Source of the DNA: Oscillospiraceae bacterium
GTDB lineage: Bacteria > Bacillota > Clostridia > Oscillospirales > Oscillospiraceae
Direction of reading: 5' to 3'
DNA length: 42,559 nucleotides
Assembly (NCBI GenBank): GCA_017405865.1
Contig: JAFQZN010000031.1
Location: 1-42,559 of the forward strand
In this document: positions 1 to 7,615 of the stretch, piece by piece
Layout of the letters: every line of letters begins with the position of its first letter
Numbering within the stretch: position 1 is the first letter of the stretch
Position numbers and translations under genes: made by a program
The notes under the pieces: generated by a model
Seen by the model: only the letters and a program-made list of their open reading frames with translations
What the model was told of the DNA's origin: nothing
Database searches by the model: none

Positions 1-45
1 CTGTCAAAAAACGTAGGGAGTAGTTATTTCGGAGGGAAAGAAAGT

Positions 46-158
46 GTGAAAGAAAACCGTCAGGGTTGTCTTTCACGTTCAATAAAGCAGGATTTTCAAA
101 CTGATTTTAAGTTTGAAAATCCGCATGAGCGCGTCAAAAAGCCTTTTTTGACACGCTC
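46..158. repeat. Array of three stem-loops before the uraA terminator
   Basis: Three inverted repeats lie almost back to back. At 46-76 the arms are GTGAAAGA and TCTTTCAC with further pairing inside. At 90-122 the arms are GGATTTTCAAA and TTTGAAAATCC, a perfect 11-bp match. At 127-158 a 32-nt hairpin has arms GAGCGCGTCAAAAA and TTTTTGACACGCTC with one mismatch. They abut the uraA terminator hairpin at 159-190, so four hairpins fill 145 bp. No gene is visible in bases 1-158. The third hairpin has a same-length relative at 42427-42458. Confidence 0.75.
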
Positions 159-190
159 AAACGCAGGGGCAGAGAACTGCCCCTGCGTTT
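159..190 (-). terminator. Stem-loop terminator of uraA
   Basis: Perfect 14-bp arms AAACGCAGGGGCAG and CTGCCCCTGCGTTT around a 4-nt loop, 9 bp past the uraA stop codon. The U tract is part of the stem (three U) rather than a long run, so it may work together with the adjacent hairpin at 127-158, whose arms contain runs of A and T. Confidence 0.7.
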
Positions 191-198
191 GTGTCACA

Positions 199-1488
199 TT
201 ACTTCTTCTTTTCCTTGCTGCGCGCTTCGCTCTCCTCCTTCGGGAGGATCTTGGCGAGGATGACGCCGAGGACAGCCGCGATCGCGGTGCCGCTGACGGT
301 AACGCTGCCGATGCTGATGCCGCTCGACAGACCCAGACCGATGACCAGCATGACGGCGGCGATGATCAGATTGTAGCTCTTGGTGAAGTCTACGTGGTTC
401 TCCACGAGCATGCGCAGACCGACCGAGGCGATCATGCCGAACAGAACGACGGAGACGCCTCCCATGACGGGGGACGGAATGCTGCCGAGAAGACCCGAAA
501 CCTTGCCGAACAGGGAAAGGACGATGGCGAAGACGGCGGCGATGCGGAGGGTTGCGGGGTTATAGTTGCGGGTCGCAGCCAGAACGCCGGTGTTCTCGGA
601 GTAGGTGGTGGCAGCGGGGCCGCCCATGCCGCCGGAGAAGACGGAGGCGAGGCCGCAGCCGAGGAGCGTGCGGTGCAGGCCGGGATCTTCGATGTAGTTG
701 TGTCCGGTGACGGCGCCGTTGGCGGTGATGTCGCCGACGTGCTCGACAAAGGTGACGATGGAGATCGGAGCGATCATGGTGATCGCGAAGATCACCTTGC
801 TCCAGTCCGTGCCCTGGAAGAACGGGGTGAACTTCGGCAGGGCGAACCAGCTTGCCTGCGCGAGCGGCTGGGTGTCGACCATGCCGAGCGCGAGCGCGGT
901 CAGGTAGCCTGCGATGATGCCGAACAGGATCGGAATGAGCTTCCAGAAGCCGCGGAAGAAGAACATGACGATGATGATCACGGCGATCGTGACGACGGCG
1001 ACGATCCAGTTTTTCCAAACAGGAATGCCCTCGGCGACCGTGGTGATATTGCTCATTGCCGTGGGAGCGAGCATCATGCCGATGATGATGATCATGCAGC
1101 CTGTGACGATCGGCGGGAAGAAGGAGGTAATGCGCTTGGTGCCGAGCAGCTTGACCAGAAGCGACAGAATCAGGTACAAGATGCCGGACGCCATGATGCC
1201 CCAGCCAACGTAGGGGGCAAAGTCCTTGCCGCCGCTGTTCGCGGCGACTGCGGTGATGGACGCGATGAATGAGAAGCTGGAGCCCATAAAGGCGGGCACG
1301 ACGCCCTTGGTGATCAGGTGGAAGATCAGCGTGCCGACGCCCATGCAGAACAGGGTGACAGCCGGGTCCAGACCGGTCAGCGCGGGAACGAGGACGGTGG
1401 AGCCGAACATGGCAAAGACATGCTGAATGCCGAGCGTGACGGCTCTGCCGGGCTTGTCACCGCCCCAGAGCACAGTTTTCAGTTTCAT
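199..1488 (-). CDS. uraA: Uracil permease (NCS2 family)
   Basis: Inner-membrane uracil importer, driven by proton symport in studied members. The 429-residue product has the hydrophobic pattern of the 14-helix NCS2 fold. The family signature segment GGPAATTYSENTGVLAATR (about residues 289-307) is the uracil-permease version, with the acidic substrate-contacting Glu in SENTG; a second acidic contact is expected in the FVEHVGD segment. The C-terminus is a charged cytoplasmic tail rich in Lys and Glu. The start follows a GGGAGG ribosome site. The gene is monocistronic, with its own strong promoter at 1519-1547 and a hairpin terminator. Xanthine permeases are in the same superfamily, but the motif fits uracil better. 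No pyrimidine-attenuator (PyrR-type) structure is evident in the short leader. Confidence 0.93.
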   Translation of the reverse strand: MKLKTVLWGGDKPGRAVTLGIQHVFAMFGSTVLVPALTGLDPAVTLFCMGVGTLIFHLITKGVVPAFMGSSFSFIASITAVAANSGGKDFAPYVGWGIMASGILYLILSLLVKLLGTKRITSFFPPIVTGCMIIIIGMMLAPTAMSNITTVAEGIPVWKNWIVAVVTIAVIIIVMFFFRGFWKLIPILFGIIAGYLTALALGMVDTQPLAQASWFALPKFTPFFQGTDWSKVIFAITMIAPISIVTFVEHVGDITANGAVTGHNYIEDPGLHRTLLGCGLASVFSGGMGGPAATTYSENTGVLAATRNYNPATLRIAAVFAIVLSLFGKVSGLLGSIPSPVMGGVSVVLFGMIASVGLRMLVENHVDFTKSYNLIIAAVMLVIGLGLSSGISIGSVTVSGTAIAAVLGVILAKILPKEESEARSKEKKK

Positions 1489-1518
1489 AGGAGTCCTCCC
1501 TTTTCAAAAGATACTTCG

Positions 1519-1547
1519 ATTATAGCATAATGGGAAAAACTGTGCAA
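1519..1547 (-). promoter_or_regulatory. uraA promoter
   Basis: Reading the minus strand, TTGCAC (1542-1547) is followed by a 17-bp spacer and a perfect TATAAT (1519-1524). The predicted transcript begins about 25 nt before the uraA start codon. This is a sigma-A type promoter by consensus. Confidence 0.8.
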
Positions 1548-1796
1548 TCCTTTCCCGGAAAAACTTGCGAAAAAATAAACTTTTCGACAGATCACGACAG
1601 ATGCAACGGAAGAAAACCGCGCCGCGTGACGGACGAATTTCTGGATTATCGTTGAAAATCAAACTTTTTGACGGTGAAAACGCGGAAAGCGTCGAATCGT
1701 GACAGGTGAAAAAGATGGAATAATGCCCAAAAGTGTGCTTCAATCATAGACGCCGCGCACCGCCGGCATCGTGCCGCTGCGAAGTGCAGTGACCGT

Positions 1797-1832
1797 GGCG
1801 ATCCGTGCCTTTCAATCCGGGACACTTCATCG
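1797..1832. repeat. Decayed fragment of the dispersed palindromic repeat
   Basis: The segment GGCGATCCGTGCCTTTC followed by ACACTTCATCG matches the internal part of the 126-bp repeat that starts 24 bp downstream (GGCAATCTGTGCCTTTC and ACACTTTACCG), with scattered substitutions. The left terminal TGTCATT is not recognisable, so it looks like an older, degraded copy. The rest of the 584-bp gap between uraA and the next gene holds only the uraA promoter and the intact repeat copy. Confidence 0.5.
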
Positions 1833-1855
1833 TAAAGACAAATGCACTTTCGTTC

Positions 1856-1981
1856 TGTCATTGCCCGGCTTGCCCGGGCAATCTGTGCCTTTCGACATGG
1901 AACACTTTACCGAAATACGATATACGTGCCATACCTGCTGCGGACAGATTCCCTGCCTGACTGTGTCAGGCGGGAATGACA
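1856..1981. repeat. Dispersed palindromic repeat, copy A (126 bp)
   Basis: Bounded by TGTCATTGCCCG and CGGGAATGACA, which are inverted relatives of each other. Inside are two hairpin halves: CCCGGCTTGCCCGGG followed by CAATCTGTG on the left, and GGACAGATTCCC with a GCCTGA..TCAGGC stem on the right. A centre with CTTTACCG and CCATACCTGC joins them. Copies at 5032-5157 and 26053-26181 share ends, centre and near-identical length. No coding capacity is evident. It resembles a REP/BIME or MITE-like element. Confidence 0.7.
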
Positions 1982-2072
1982 TAATTGAGCTTCATACGAC
2001 ACAGTTCCCAGCTCTGCTACGGAGGCGAGGCAAGAGGACATGAATCATTGTATATATGGGGAGGAACACAGA

Positions 2073-2345
2073 ATGATCAAGGACTTTGCACTGCGCAGCG
2101 TCCGCTGCGAGAACGGCGAAGACGCCGCGCTGCTGTACAGCATCGTTGCGGAAGAAACGGACGGCACCACGAGCTACGGCGCGCAGATCGTGATGCGGCG
2201 GGGCGGCCGGACAGAACGCGCCACAGTGCGCGACGTCACCGCTTCCTACCGGAGGATCCGGGCGTTTCTGACGCAGCTGGCCGAGAATACCGTAACGCCC
2301 TGCACCCTGCTGGACGTCGTGGTGGACGCGATCAATAATTATTAA
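2073..2345 (+). CDS. Small conserved protein, probably DUF6514 family
   Basis: A 90-residue protein of unknown function. It starts MIKDFALRSV, has a central YGAQIVMRRGG segment and ends with the pattern TPCTLLDVVVDAI. This pattern of a two-stranded start followed by a helix with a final P-C-x-L-x-D-V-V motif is how I remember the clostridial DUF6514 family; I cannot confirm it without a profile search. No signal peptide or membrane segment is present. The start is fixed by GGGGAGG seven bases upstream of ATG 2073; an earlier in-frame ATG at 2040 has no good ribosome site. It lies 72 bp upstream of nrdR on the same strand, with no terminator between them, so cotranscription is possible. Confidence 0.6.
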   Translation: MIKDFALRSVRCENGEDAALLYSIVAEETDGTTSYGAQIVMRRGGRTERATVRDVTASYRRIRAFLTQLAENTVTPCTLLDVVVDAINNY

Positions 2346-2353
2346 AAAAAGGA

Positions 2354-2394
2354 TAGACAATTTGTGGCTTGTCTGATAATATATAGCTAGATAT
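2354..2394 (+). promoter_or_regulatory. Possible nrdR promoter with palindromic AT-rich box
   Basis: TAGACA (2354-2359), 17 bp, then TAATAT (2377-2382) form a moderate promoter. Overlapping and downstream of the -10 is a near-perfect palindrome, ATATATAGCTAGATAT (2379-2394), followed by TGTGC. The segment ATATTGTG resembles one half of the known NrdR box (ACAC-WATATATW-GTGT), so autoregulation by NrdR is possible. The match is only partial. An AGACAA/TTGTCT inverted repeat also spans 2355-2374. Confidence 0.35.
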
Positions 2395-2417
2395 TGTGCA
2401 AAAAAGGAGAAATTGCT

Positions 2418-2873
2418 ATGAAGTGCCCGTATTGCGGTTATCAGGAAAGCAAGGTCGTCGACTCACGCCATTCCGACGACGGCAGCAGCATTCGCCGCCG
2501 CAGAGAGTGCCTGTCCTGCCAGAAGCGCTTTACCACCTACGAGACGGTCGAAAGCCTGCCGATCGTTGTGGTGAAGAAGGACAACAGCCGCGAGCCGTTC
2601 GACCGCAACAAGATCCTGCGCGGCATGGTACGCGCCTGCGAGAAGCGCCCCGTCTCCATGAAGGATTTGGAAGCAGCTGTCTCGGAGATCGAGCAGATCG
2701 TCCAGAACTCCCTCGAGCGCGAGGTCAGCACCGGCAAGATCGGCGAGCTGGTCATGGAACGCCTCAAGCCCCTTGACGAGGTCGCCTATGTGCGCTTTGC
2801 CTCGGTCTACCGCCAGTTCAAGGACATCAACAGCTTCATGCACGAGCTGAATAAGATTTTGGAAGAGAAGTAA
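2418..2873 (+). CDS. nrdR: Transcriptional repressor NrdR
   Basis: Zinc-ribbon/ATP-cone repressor of ribonucleotide reductase genes. The 151-residue length is typical. The N-terminal zinc ribbon is CPYCGY with the second Cys pair in CLSCQKRF (about residues 3-34), along with the family motif VVDSR and an Arg-rich RRRREC stretch that contacts DNA. The ATP-cone domain follows from about residue 46 ([20 protein letters not shown]), where (d)ATP binding controls oligomerisation. ATG 2418 is preceded by AAAGGAG; an in-frame upstream ATG at 2394 would add eight residues before the zinc ribbon and is unlikely. It is followed after 6 bp by the deacetylase gene, so the two are probably cotranscribed. 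No ribonucleotide reductase gene is in the window. Confidence 0.97.
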   Translation: MKCPYCGYQESKVVDSRHSDDGSSIRRRRECLSCQKRFTTYETVESLPIVVVKKDNSREPFDRNKILRGMVRACEKRPVSMKDLEAAVSEIEQIVQNSLEREVSTGKIGELVMERLKPLDEVAYVRFASVYRQFKDINSFMHELNKILEEK

Positions 2874-2879
2874 ACCGGA

Positions 2880-4115
2880 ATGAAAAAAGCAATCATCATC
2901 CTTTCCGTTGTACTTGCCCTTCTGCTGATCGTCGCGGCGATCCTGTTCTTTACGAGCCGGGAGCCGTCTGCACAGGTCGAGCCGACACAGGTTCCCGTGA
3001 CCGAAAGCGTCCTGCCCACGGAAGCAACTCAGGCGGTCACAGGGCCTGCAACGACCGAGGCAACAGAAACCTTGCCGGAGATCGAGGTCGTGCCGGACGA
3101 GCAGGTGAGCGTCCTCAACGGCTTCCGCGTCGAGACCTGTCTCATCGACGGTGAGCGCATGATCGAGCTGCAGACCTTTGCCGACGCGATCGGCTGGGAT
3201 TTGGAAAATAAGGAGCCGCAGAAGCTCTTCGGTGTGGATACCATTGAATGCGTAGGAGACGGATACGGCGCAGTCATCAACGGCGAGAACATCCGTTCTA
3301 TGGCGTTTTCTGCAGACAGCAAGCCAAACGGTGCCAGGGTCTATCTGTCCTTTGACGAACTGATCGCCGCGCTGGGCTGCCCGGAATACGTCGACGAGGA
3401 CACCGGAGTGCATTACTACACGCCGTCTGCGCGGCGTTTCGAGATCCCGCAGGGCGTCAACGTGCCGGTTTTGATGTACCACGCCGTCAGTGACGAGATC
3501 TGGAGCAGCATCGGCGAGCTGTTCGTCAGCCCGTCGGACATGGAAGCGCAGCTTTCCTACATCGTCGACAACGGCTATGACGCGATTTGGTTCGAGGACC
3601 TTTCGCACATCGAGGACTATGACAAGCCCGTGATCCTGACCTTCGACGACGGCTACGAGGACAATTATACCGAACTGTTCCCGCTGCTGAAAAAGTACGG
3701 GGTTAAGGCGACGATCTTCGTCATCGCCGGCGCGCCGAACAATCAGCAGCACATGGCGACCGAGCAGCAGATCCGCGAAATGTCCACCTCCGGGCTGGTG
3801 TCGATCCAGAGCCATACCTATTCTCACCCCGATCTGGACGGACTGGGCTATGACGATACCGAGTATGAGCTGGCGCAGTCCAAGAAGATCATCACGCGCA
3901 TCGCGGGCAAGGAGCCGATCGTGCTGTGCTATCCGACCGGAAAGTACAACGACTATACGCTCCAGCTCGGACCGGAGTATTACATGTTCGGCATCAAGAT
4001 GAACGGCGGACTGTACAACACCTCGGCAAATCCGTTCCTCGTCAACCGCTACTACGTTTCTCGCTATACCGATCTATATTCCTTCGCCGCCTTTTTGTCT
4101 GCGGCGGGAACGTGA
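2880..4115 (+). CDS. Membrane-anchored polysaccharide deacetylase
   Basis: Probable extracytoplasmic carbohydrate esterase of family CE4 (NodB fold), acting on N-acetylated cell-wall or biofilm glycan. The 411 residues begin with a signal anchor (MKKAIIILS then a hydrophobic run to about residue 25). A low-complexity Pro/Thr/Glu linker follows (about 27-75), then a segment (about 80-190) resembling the copper-amine-oxidase-N-like domain found on Clostridial surface proteins. The catalytic domain starts near residue 197 with VPVLMYHAVSDE. LTFDDGYEDN holds the metal-binding and catalytic Asp pair, and SHTYSHPDL supplies the metal-binding His pair (H-x3-H). The exact substrate is unknown. It sits 6 bp after nrdR and 6 bp before the HPr-kinase-like gene, forming an apparent three-gene operon. 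Confidence 0.9.
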   Translation: MKKAIIILSVVLALLLIVAAILFFTSREPSAQVEPTQVPVTESVLPTEATQAVTGPATTEATETLPEIEVVPDEQVSVLNGFRVETCLIDGERMIELQTFADAIGWDLENKEPQKLFGVDTIECVGDGYGAVINGENIRSMAFSADSKPNGARVYLSFDELIAALGCPEYVDEDTGVHYYTPSARRFEIPQGVNVPVLMYHAVSDEIWSSIGELFVSPSDMEAQLSYIVDNGYDAIWFEDLSHIEDYDKPVILTFDDGYEDNYTELFPLLKKYGVKATIFVIAGAPNNQQHMATEQQIREMSTSGLVSIQSHTYSHPDLDGLGYDDTEYELAQSKKIITRIAGKEPIVLCYPTGKYNDYTLQLGPEYYMFGIKMNGGLYNTSANPFLVNRYYVSRYTDLYSFAAFLSAAGT

Positions 4116-4121
4116 GGCAAC

Positions 4122-4853
4122 ATGGACAATCAACTGTACATCTCGCTTGCGGGTCTGACCGCAGAGATCAACTACATTCGCAGAAGAATCCCGCACTTTT
4201 TTCGCGACTATTGGATCGAAAAGCCGGAAAACGGCGTTGACATCGTCGCCACCGCGACCCCGGAGGGCGTCGAGGCGGAGTTGGAAGAGGATCCGACCGT
4301 CGGCGCGCTGAACGCGGAGAAGTCCTGCATCTTCCGCTGCATTGCGGAGCGCAGCCCGTATTTCGGCAGCTTCCTCTTCCACTGCGCGGCGATCTCCTAT
4401 GAGGGAGAGGGCTACCTCTTCGGCGCGCTCAGCGGCACGGGGAAGTCCACGCACATCAGCCTTTGGCGGCAGTATCTCGGCGAAAAGGTCGAGATCGTCA
4501 ACGGCGACAAGCCGCTGCTGCGGATGAAGGACGGACAGCCGGAGATCTGCTCGACCCCGTGGGCGGGCAAGGAGGGCTGGCAGAAAAACTGCATCGTGCC
4601 TCTGCGCGGCATCTGCCTTTTGTGCCGCGGCGAGGAGAACAAGATCGAGCGCGTCGAGCCGAAGGACTGCATGCGGCTCATCATCCAGCAGGTCTATCTG
4701 CCGCGCGACAGGCAGGCGCTGATTTTGACGCTGGACCTGCTCGATCAGATTTTGCAGAAAACGCCGGTCTACCTGCTGCACTGCGACATTTCCGAGGAAG
4801 CAGTCAAGACCTCCTTTGAAGCGATGACCGGCAGACCGTATCCGAAGAGATGA
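4122..4853 (+). CDS. HPr-kinase/PEP-carboxykinase-like P-loop protein
   Basis: A 243-residue soluble protein of uncertain function. The clearest feature is a Walker A P-loop, GALSGTGKST (residues 101-110), followed by HISLWRQYL and a VNGDKPLL segment (127-134) whose Asp is placed like the Walker B acidic residue of HprK. This arrangement occurs in the HPr-kinase/PEPCK-like clan, including uncharacterised stand-alone proteins and peptide-modification cassettes. The true HprK N-terminal domain and the K/R-rich C-terminal signature are not evident, so it is unlikely to be the genuine HPr(Ser) kinase. It is the last gene of the nrdR-deacetylase group and is followed by a strong terminator. A small-molecule or protein kinase role is inference only. 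Confidence 0.6.
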   Translation: MDNQLYISLAGLTAEINYIRRRIPHFFRDYWIEKPENGVDIVATATPEGVEAELEEDPTVGALNAEKSCIFRCIAERSPYFGSFLFHCAAISYEGEGYLFGALSGTGKSTHISLWRQYLGEKVEIVNGDKPLLRMKDGQPEICSTPWAGKEGWQKNCIVPLRGICLLCRGEENKIERVEPKDCMRLIIQQVYLPRDRQALILTLDLLDQILQKTPVYLLHCDISEEAVKTSFEAMTGRPYPKR

Positions 4854-4878
4854 ATCGCGCCCTTCGGCACACAATATG

Positions 4879-4912
4879 AAAGACGGATGTGTTGATCGGC
4901 ACATCCGTCTTT
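4879..4912 (+). terminator. Rho-independent terminator of the nrdR operon
   Basis: Perfect 13-bp arms AAAGACGGATGTG and CACATCCGTCTTT with an 8-nt loop, 25 bp after the stop of the HPr-kinase-like gene. The 3' arm ends in TTT followed by GT. Confidence 0.8.
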
Positions 4913-4936
4913 GTATGAGATATGAAAACGCTCCAT

Positions 4937-4985
4937 ACGCACAGATTTCCACGACTAACGAAGTCGGTCGTGGAAATCTGTGCGT
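4937..4985. repeat. 19-bp perfect inverted repeat, relative of the dispersed repeat
   Basis: The arm ACGCACAGATTTCCACGAC is followed by an 11-nt loop and its perfect reverse complement. The CACAGATT / AATCTGTG edges match the inner edges of the hairpin halves in the 126-bp repeats, so this looks like a symmetrised half-element. It lies in the 337-bp gap between convergent genes, together with a terminator and repeat copy B; no gene is visible there. Confidence 0.75.
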
Positions 4986-5031
4986 CTTGTCATCGAACAC
5001 CTCTCCGTAACAACATCAACCTCTCAAGGTC

Positions 5032-5157
5032 TGTCATTGCCCGACTTGCTCGGGCAATCCGTGCGTATCGTTGATGCACACTTTGCCGTGATATGGAACA
5101 AGCTCTATCCCTGCAACGGACGGATTGCCACGCCTGCTCCGCAGGCTCGCAATGACA
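5032..5157. repeat. Dispersed palindromic repeat, copy B (126 bp)
   Basis: Starts TGTCATTGCCCGACTTGC and ends GGCTCGCAATGACA, with exactly the same length as copy A. The left half contains CCCGACTTGCTCGGG then CAATCCGTGCG. The right half contains GGACGGATTGCC with the GCCTGC..GCAGGC stem. It lies 33 bp beyond the metA stop codon, so its right hairpin may also end metA transcription. Confidence 0.7.
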
Positions 5158-5190
5158 CGACCGAAGAACTGCGGCTTCGCGAGGGACGGG

Positions 5191-6102
5191 CTATTTCGTA
5201 AAATCGTACGGCGTGGTCTGGTAGACGAAGTAGTTCAGCCAGTTGGAGAAGAGCAGGTGGGCGTGACCGCGCCAGCTCACGATCGGCGGCTGCGTGTCGT
5301 CGTCGTTCGGGAAGTAATTCTTCGGCACGGCGATCGGCAGCCCCAGCGCCTTGTCGCGTTCGTATTCGCGCTTGAGGGTGTCGGGGTCATATTCCGAATG
5401 CCCGGTGAGGAAGACCTGATGGCCGCCGGCGGTAAAGACGGCGTAAACGCCCGCCTCCTCGCTGCCAGCGGCGATCTTCAGCGCGGGGATCGCCTCGATG
5501 TCCTCGCGGCGCACCGTGGTATGGCGCGAGTGCGGCACCATGAAGACCTCGTCAAAGCCGCGCAGGAGGATCGGATTTTTGTATTCGACCCGATGCGGGA
5601 ATACGCCGAACAGCTTTTCGGGCAGGGGATATTTCTGAATGCCGTAATGGTAGTACAGCCCGGCCTGCGCGCCCCAGCAGATGTGCAGGGTGCTGTGAAC
5701 GTGGGTTTTGCTCCACTCCATGATCCTGCAAAGCTCGTCCCAGTATTCGACCTGCTCGAAGGGCAGATGCTCCACCGGCGCGCCGGTGATGATCATGCCG
5801 TCGTACTTTTTCGAGCGCACCTCGTCGAAGGTCTTGTAGAAGGTGAACAGATGCTCGGCAGAGACGTTTTTCGCCACATGGGAGCTGGTGTGGATAAATT
5901 CCAGATGCACCTGCAGGGGGCTGTTTCCGAGCAGGCGGGCAAACTGCGTCTCGGTTTCGATCTTCGTCGGCATCAGATTGAGTATGAGGATCTCCAGCGG
6001 ACGGATGTCCTGCGTCATTGCGCGCGTCTCCGTCATGACGAAGATGTTTTCTGACTGCAGGGTGGCGGTCGCCGGAAGGTCGTTCGGGATCTTGATGGGC
6101 AT
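5191..6102 (-). CDS. metA: Homoserine O-acetyltransferase (MetA family)
   Basis: Acylates L-homoserine for methionine synthesis. The 303-residue protein has the MetA glutamine-amidotransferase-like fold with nucleophile Cys142 in [11 protein letters not shown] and the His/Glu pair in LTGHSEYD. Residue 111 is Glu (GAPVEHLPF). In studied MetA enzymes Glu at this position goes with acetyl-CoA and Gly with succinyl-CoA, so I predict O-acetylhomoserine as product despite the usual 'succinyltransferase' family name. ATG 6102 follows AAAGGAG. It is the second gene of a metY-metA operon with a 23-bp gap. The partner MetY uses O-acetylhomoserine directly, consistent with the acetyl prediction. Confidence 0.95.
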   Translation of the reverse strand: MPIKIPNDLPATATLQSENIFVMTETRAMTQDIRPLEILILNLMPTKIETETQFARLLGNSPLQVHLEFIHTSSHVAKNVSAEHLFTFYKTFDEVRSKKYDGMIITGAPVEHLPFEQVEYWDELCRIMEWSKTHVHSTLHICWGAQAGLYYHYGIQKYPLPEKLFGVFPHRVEYKNPILLRGFDEVFMVPHSRHTTVRREDIEAIPALKIAAGSEEAGVYAVFTAGGHQVFLTGHSEYDPDTLKREYERDKALGLPIAVPKNYFPNDDDTQPPIVSWRGHAHLLFSNWLNYFVYQTTPYDFTK

Positions 6103-6125
6103 TCGGTATGCTCCTTTTAGAAAAA

Positions 6126-7412
6126 TCAGATTGCGGCCAGCGCCTGATCGAGGTCGGCGATCAGATCGTCCGCGTTTTCCAGACCGCAGCTCAAGCGCAC
6201 GAGATCGGGGCTGACGCCTGCGGCGGCGAGCTGCTCGTCGTTCATCTGGCGGTGGGTCGTGCCTGCAGGATGCAGGCAGCAGGTGCGCGCGTCTGCGACG
6301 TGCGTTTCAATGGCGGCGAGCTTCAGTCTGCCCATGAAGGCTGCTGCCGCCGCTCTTCCGCCCTTCACGCCGAAGGAGATCACGCCGCACGAGCCGTTCG
6401 GCAGATACTTCTGCGCGCGCTCGTAATACTTGTCGCCGGGAAGACCGCAGTAGCTGATCCATGCGATCTTTTCGTGCTTTTGCAGATGCTCCGCGACTTT
6501 CTGCGCCGTTGCGCAGTGCTGGCGCATGCGAAGCGGCAGGCTTTCCAGCCCCAGATTGATATAGTAGGCGCTCTGGGGCGACTGCACGGAGCCGAAGTCG
6601 CGCATGAGCTGCGCGGTCGCCTTGGTGATAAACGCGCCCTCTTTGCCGAACCGCTCGGCATAGACGACGCCGTGATAGCTCTCGTCCGGGGTGCACAGAC
6701 CGGGGAATTTCTCGGCATGCGCCATCCAGTCAAACTTGCCGCTGTCGACGATGCAGCCGCCGACCGTCGAAGCGTGACCGTCGATGTATTTTGTGGTCGA
6801 ATGGGTCACAATGTCCGCGCCCCATGCAAACGGGCGGCAGTTGATCGGCGTGGCGAAGGTGTTGTCCACGATCAGCGGAACGCCGTGCGCGTGCGCGGCG
6901 CGGGCGAATTTCTCAATGTCCAGCACGGTCAGCGCGGGATTGGCGATCGTCTCGCCGAAGAGCGCCTTCGTGTTCGGGCGGAACGCGGCGTTCAGCTCCT
7001 CCTCGGAGCAGTCGGGATCGACGAAGGTGAAGTCGATCCCCATGCGCTTCATCGTGACGGCGAAGAGATTGAAGGTGCCGCCGTAGATGCTCGCGGAGCT
7101 GACGATATGATCGCCGCAGCCGGCGATATTGAAGACGGCGAAGAAGTTTGCCGCCTGACCGGAGCCGGTCAGCATGGCGGCGGAGCCGCCCTCCAGCGCA
7201 GCGATCTTTGCCGCGACCATGTCGCAGGTGGGATTGGCAAGGCGGGAGTAGAAATAGCCCGGCGCTTCCAGATCGAACAGCTTTGCCATGGCTTCGGCCG
7301 TTTCATAGCGGAAGGTCGTGCTCTGGATGATGGGGATCTGGCGCGGTTCGCCGTTTTTCGGACTGTAGCCTGCCTGAATGCAGAGCGTTTCGTTGTGCAG
7401 CTTGTCGTTCAT
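6126..7412 (-). CDS. metY: O-acetylhomoserine sulfhydrylase (MetY family), paralogue 1
   Basis: PLP enzyme of the Cys/Met metabolism family. It makes homocysteine from O-acetylhomoserine and sulfide in the cytoplasm. The 428 residues carry PLP-binding Lys208 in [10 protein letters not shown], the phosphate-binding SGSGQAAN segment and the tetramer-contact Tyr in [10 protein letters not shown]. Start choice: the ATG at 7412 has CGAGG at correct spacing. Upstream in-frame ATGs at 7418 and 7451 are either too close to that site or at the predicted transcription start. It is first in the metY-metA operon, whose promoter (7454-7482) matches consensus at both hexamers. A second paralogue lies at 19451-20728. 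Confidence 0.93.
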   Translation of the reverse strand: MNDKLHNETLCIQAGYSPKNGEPRQIPIIQSTTFRYETAEAMAKLFDLEAPGYFYSRLANPTCDMVAAKIAALEGGSAAMLTGSGQAANFFAVFNIAGCGDHIVSSASIYGGTFNLFAVTMKRMGIDFTFVDPDCSEEELNAAFRPNTKALFGETIANPALTVLDIEKFARAAHAHGVPLIVDNTFATPINCRPFAWGADIVTHSTTKYIDGHASTVGGCIVDSGKFDWMAHAEKFPGLCTPDESYHGVVYAERFGKEGAFITKATAQLMRDFGSVQSPQSAYYINLGLESLPLRMRQHCATAQKVAEHLQKHEKIAWISYCGLPGDKYYERAQKYLPNGSCGVISFGVKGGRAAAAAFMGRLKLAAIETHVADARTCCLHPAGTTHRQMNDEQLAAAGVSPDLVRLSCGLENADDLIADLDQALAAI

Positions 7413-7453
7413 AGTCATACCTCGTTCGGACGCGTCTGAAAAATGTTTCATTT

Positions 7454-7482
7454 ATTATATTGAAAAGCGTCCTGCTTGTCAA
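7454..7482 (-). promoter_or_regulatory. metY-metA promoter
   Basis: On the minus strand, TTGACA (7477-7482), 17 bp, TATAAT (7454-7459): both hexamers are perfect. The leader is only about 35 nt. A short TGAAA-AATG-TTTCA inverted repeat at 7439-7452 lies at the expected transcription start and could be an operator. No S-box or T-box would fit in this leader. Confidence 0.85.
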
Positions 7483-7536
7483 CCGAGACGGAAGATTTTT
7501 CCACGCCGCTTTTTTGCCCCAAAAGGGAAAGAAAGG

Positions 7537-7565
7537 TTGCTTTTTCTGTTGTTTTACTGTATAGT
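7537..7565 (+). promoter_or_regulatory. ATP synthase operon promoter
   Basis: TTGCTT (7537-7542), 17 bp, TATAGT (7560-7565). The predicted 5' leader of about 45 nt ends in an AGGGAAGGG ribosome site before atpZ. It is divergent from the metY promoter, with the -35 boxes about 55 bp apart. Confidence 0.7.
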
Positions 7566-7615
7566 TGTATAAAAGGGAAGTTTTGGATTACGCCGAAGGA
7601 AGGGAAGGGTGCGCG

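Noticed and set aside
1-190. CRISPR array or tandem repeats at the left edge
   Set aside because: The units are four different inverted repeats, not direct repeats with spacers.
1771-2043. A 90-codon open frame through the intergenic region
   Set aside because: It reads directly through the decayed and intact palindromic repeats, has no ribosome site and no protein-like composition.
5125-6054. A long plus-strand open frame over metA
   Set aside because: Antisense to metA, whose catalytic residues are all in place.
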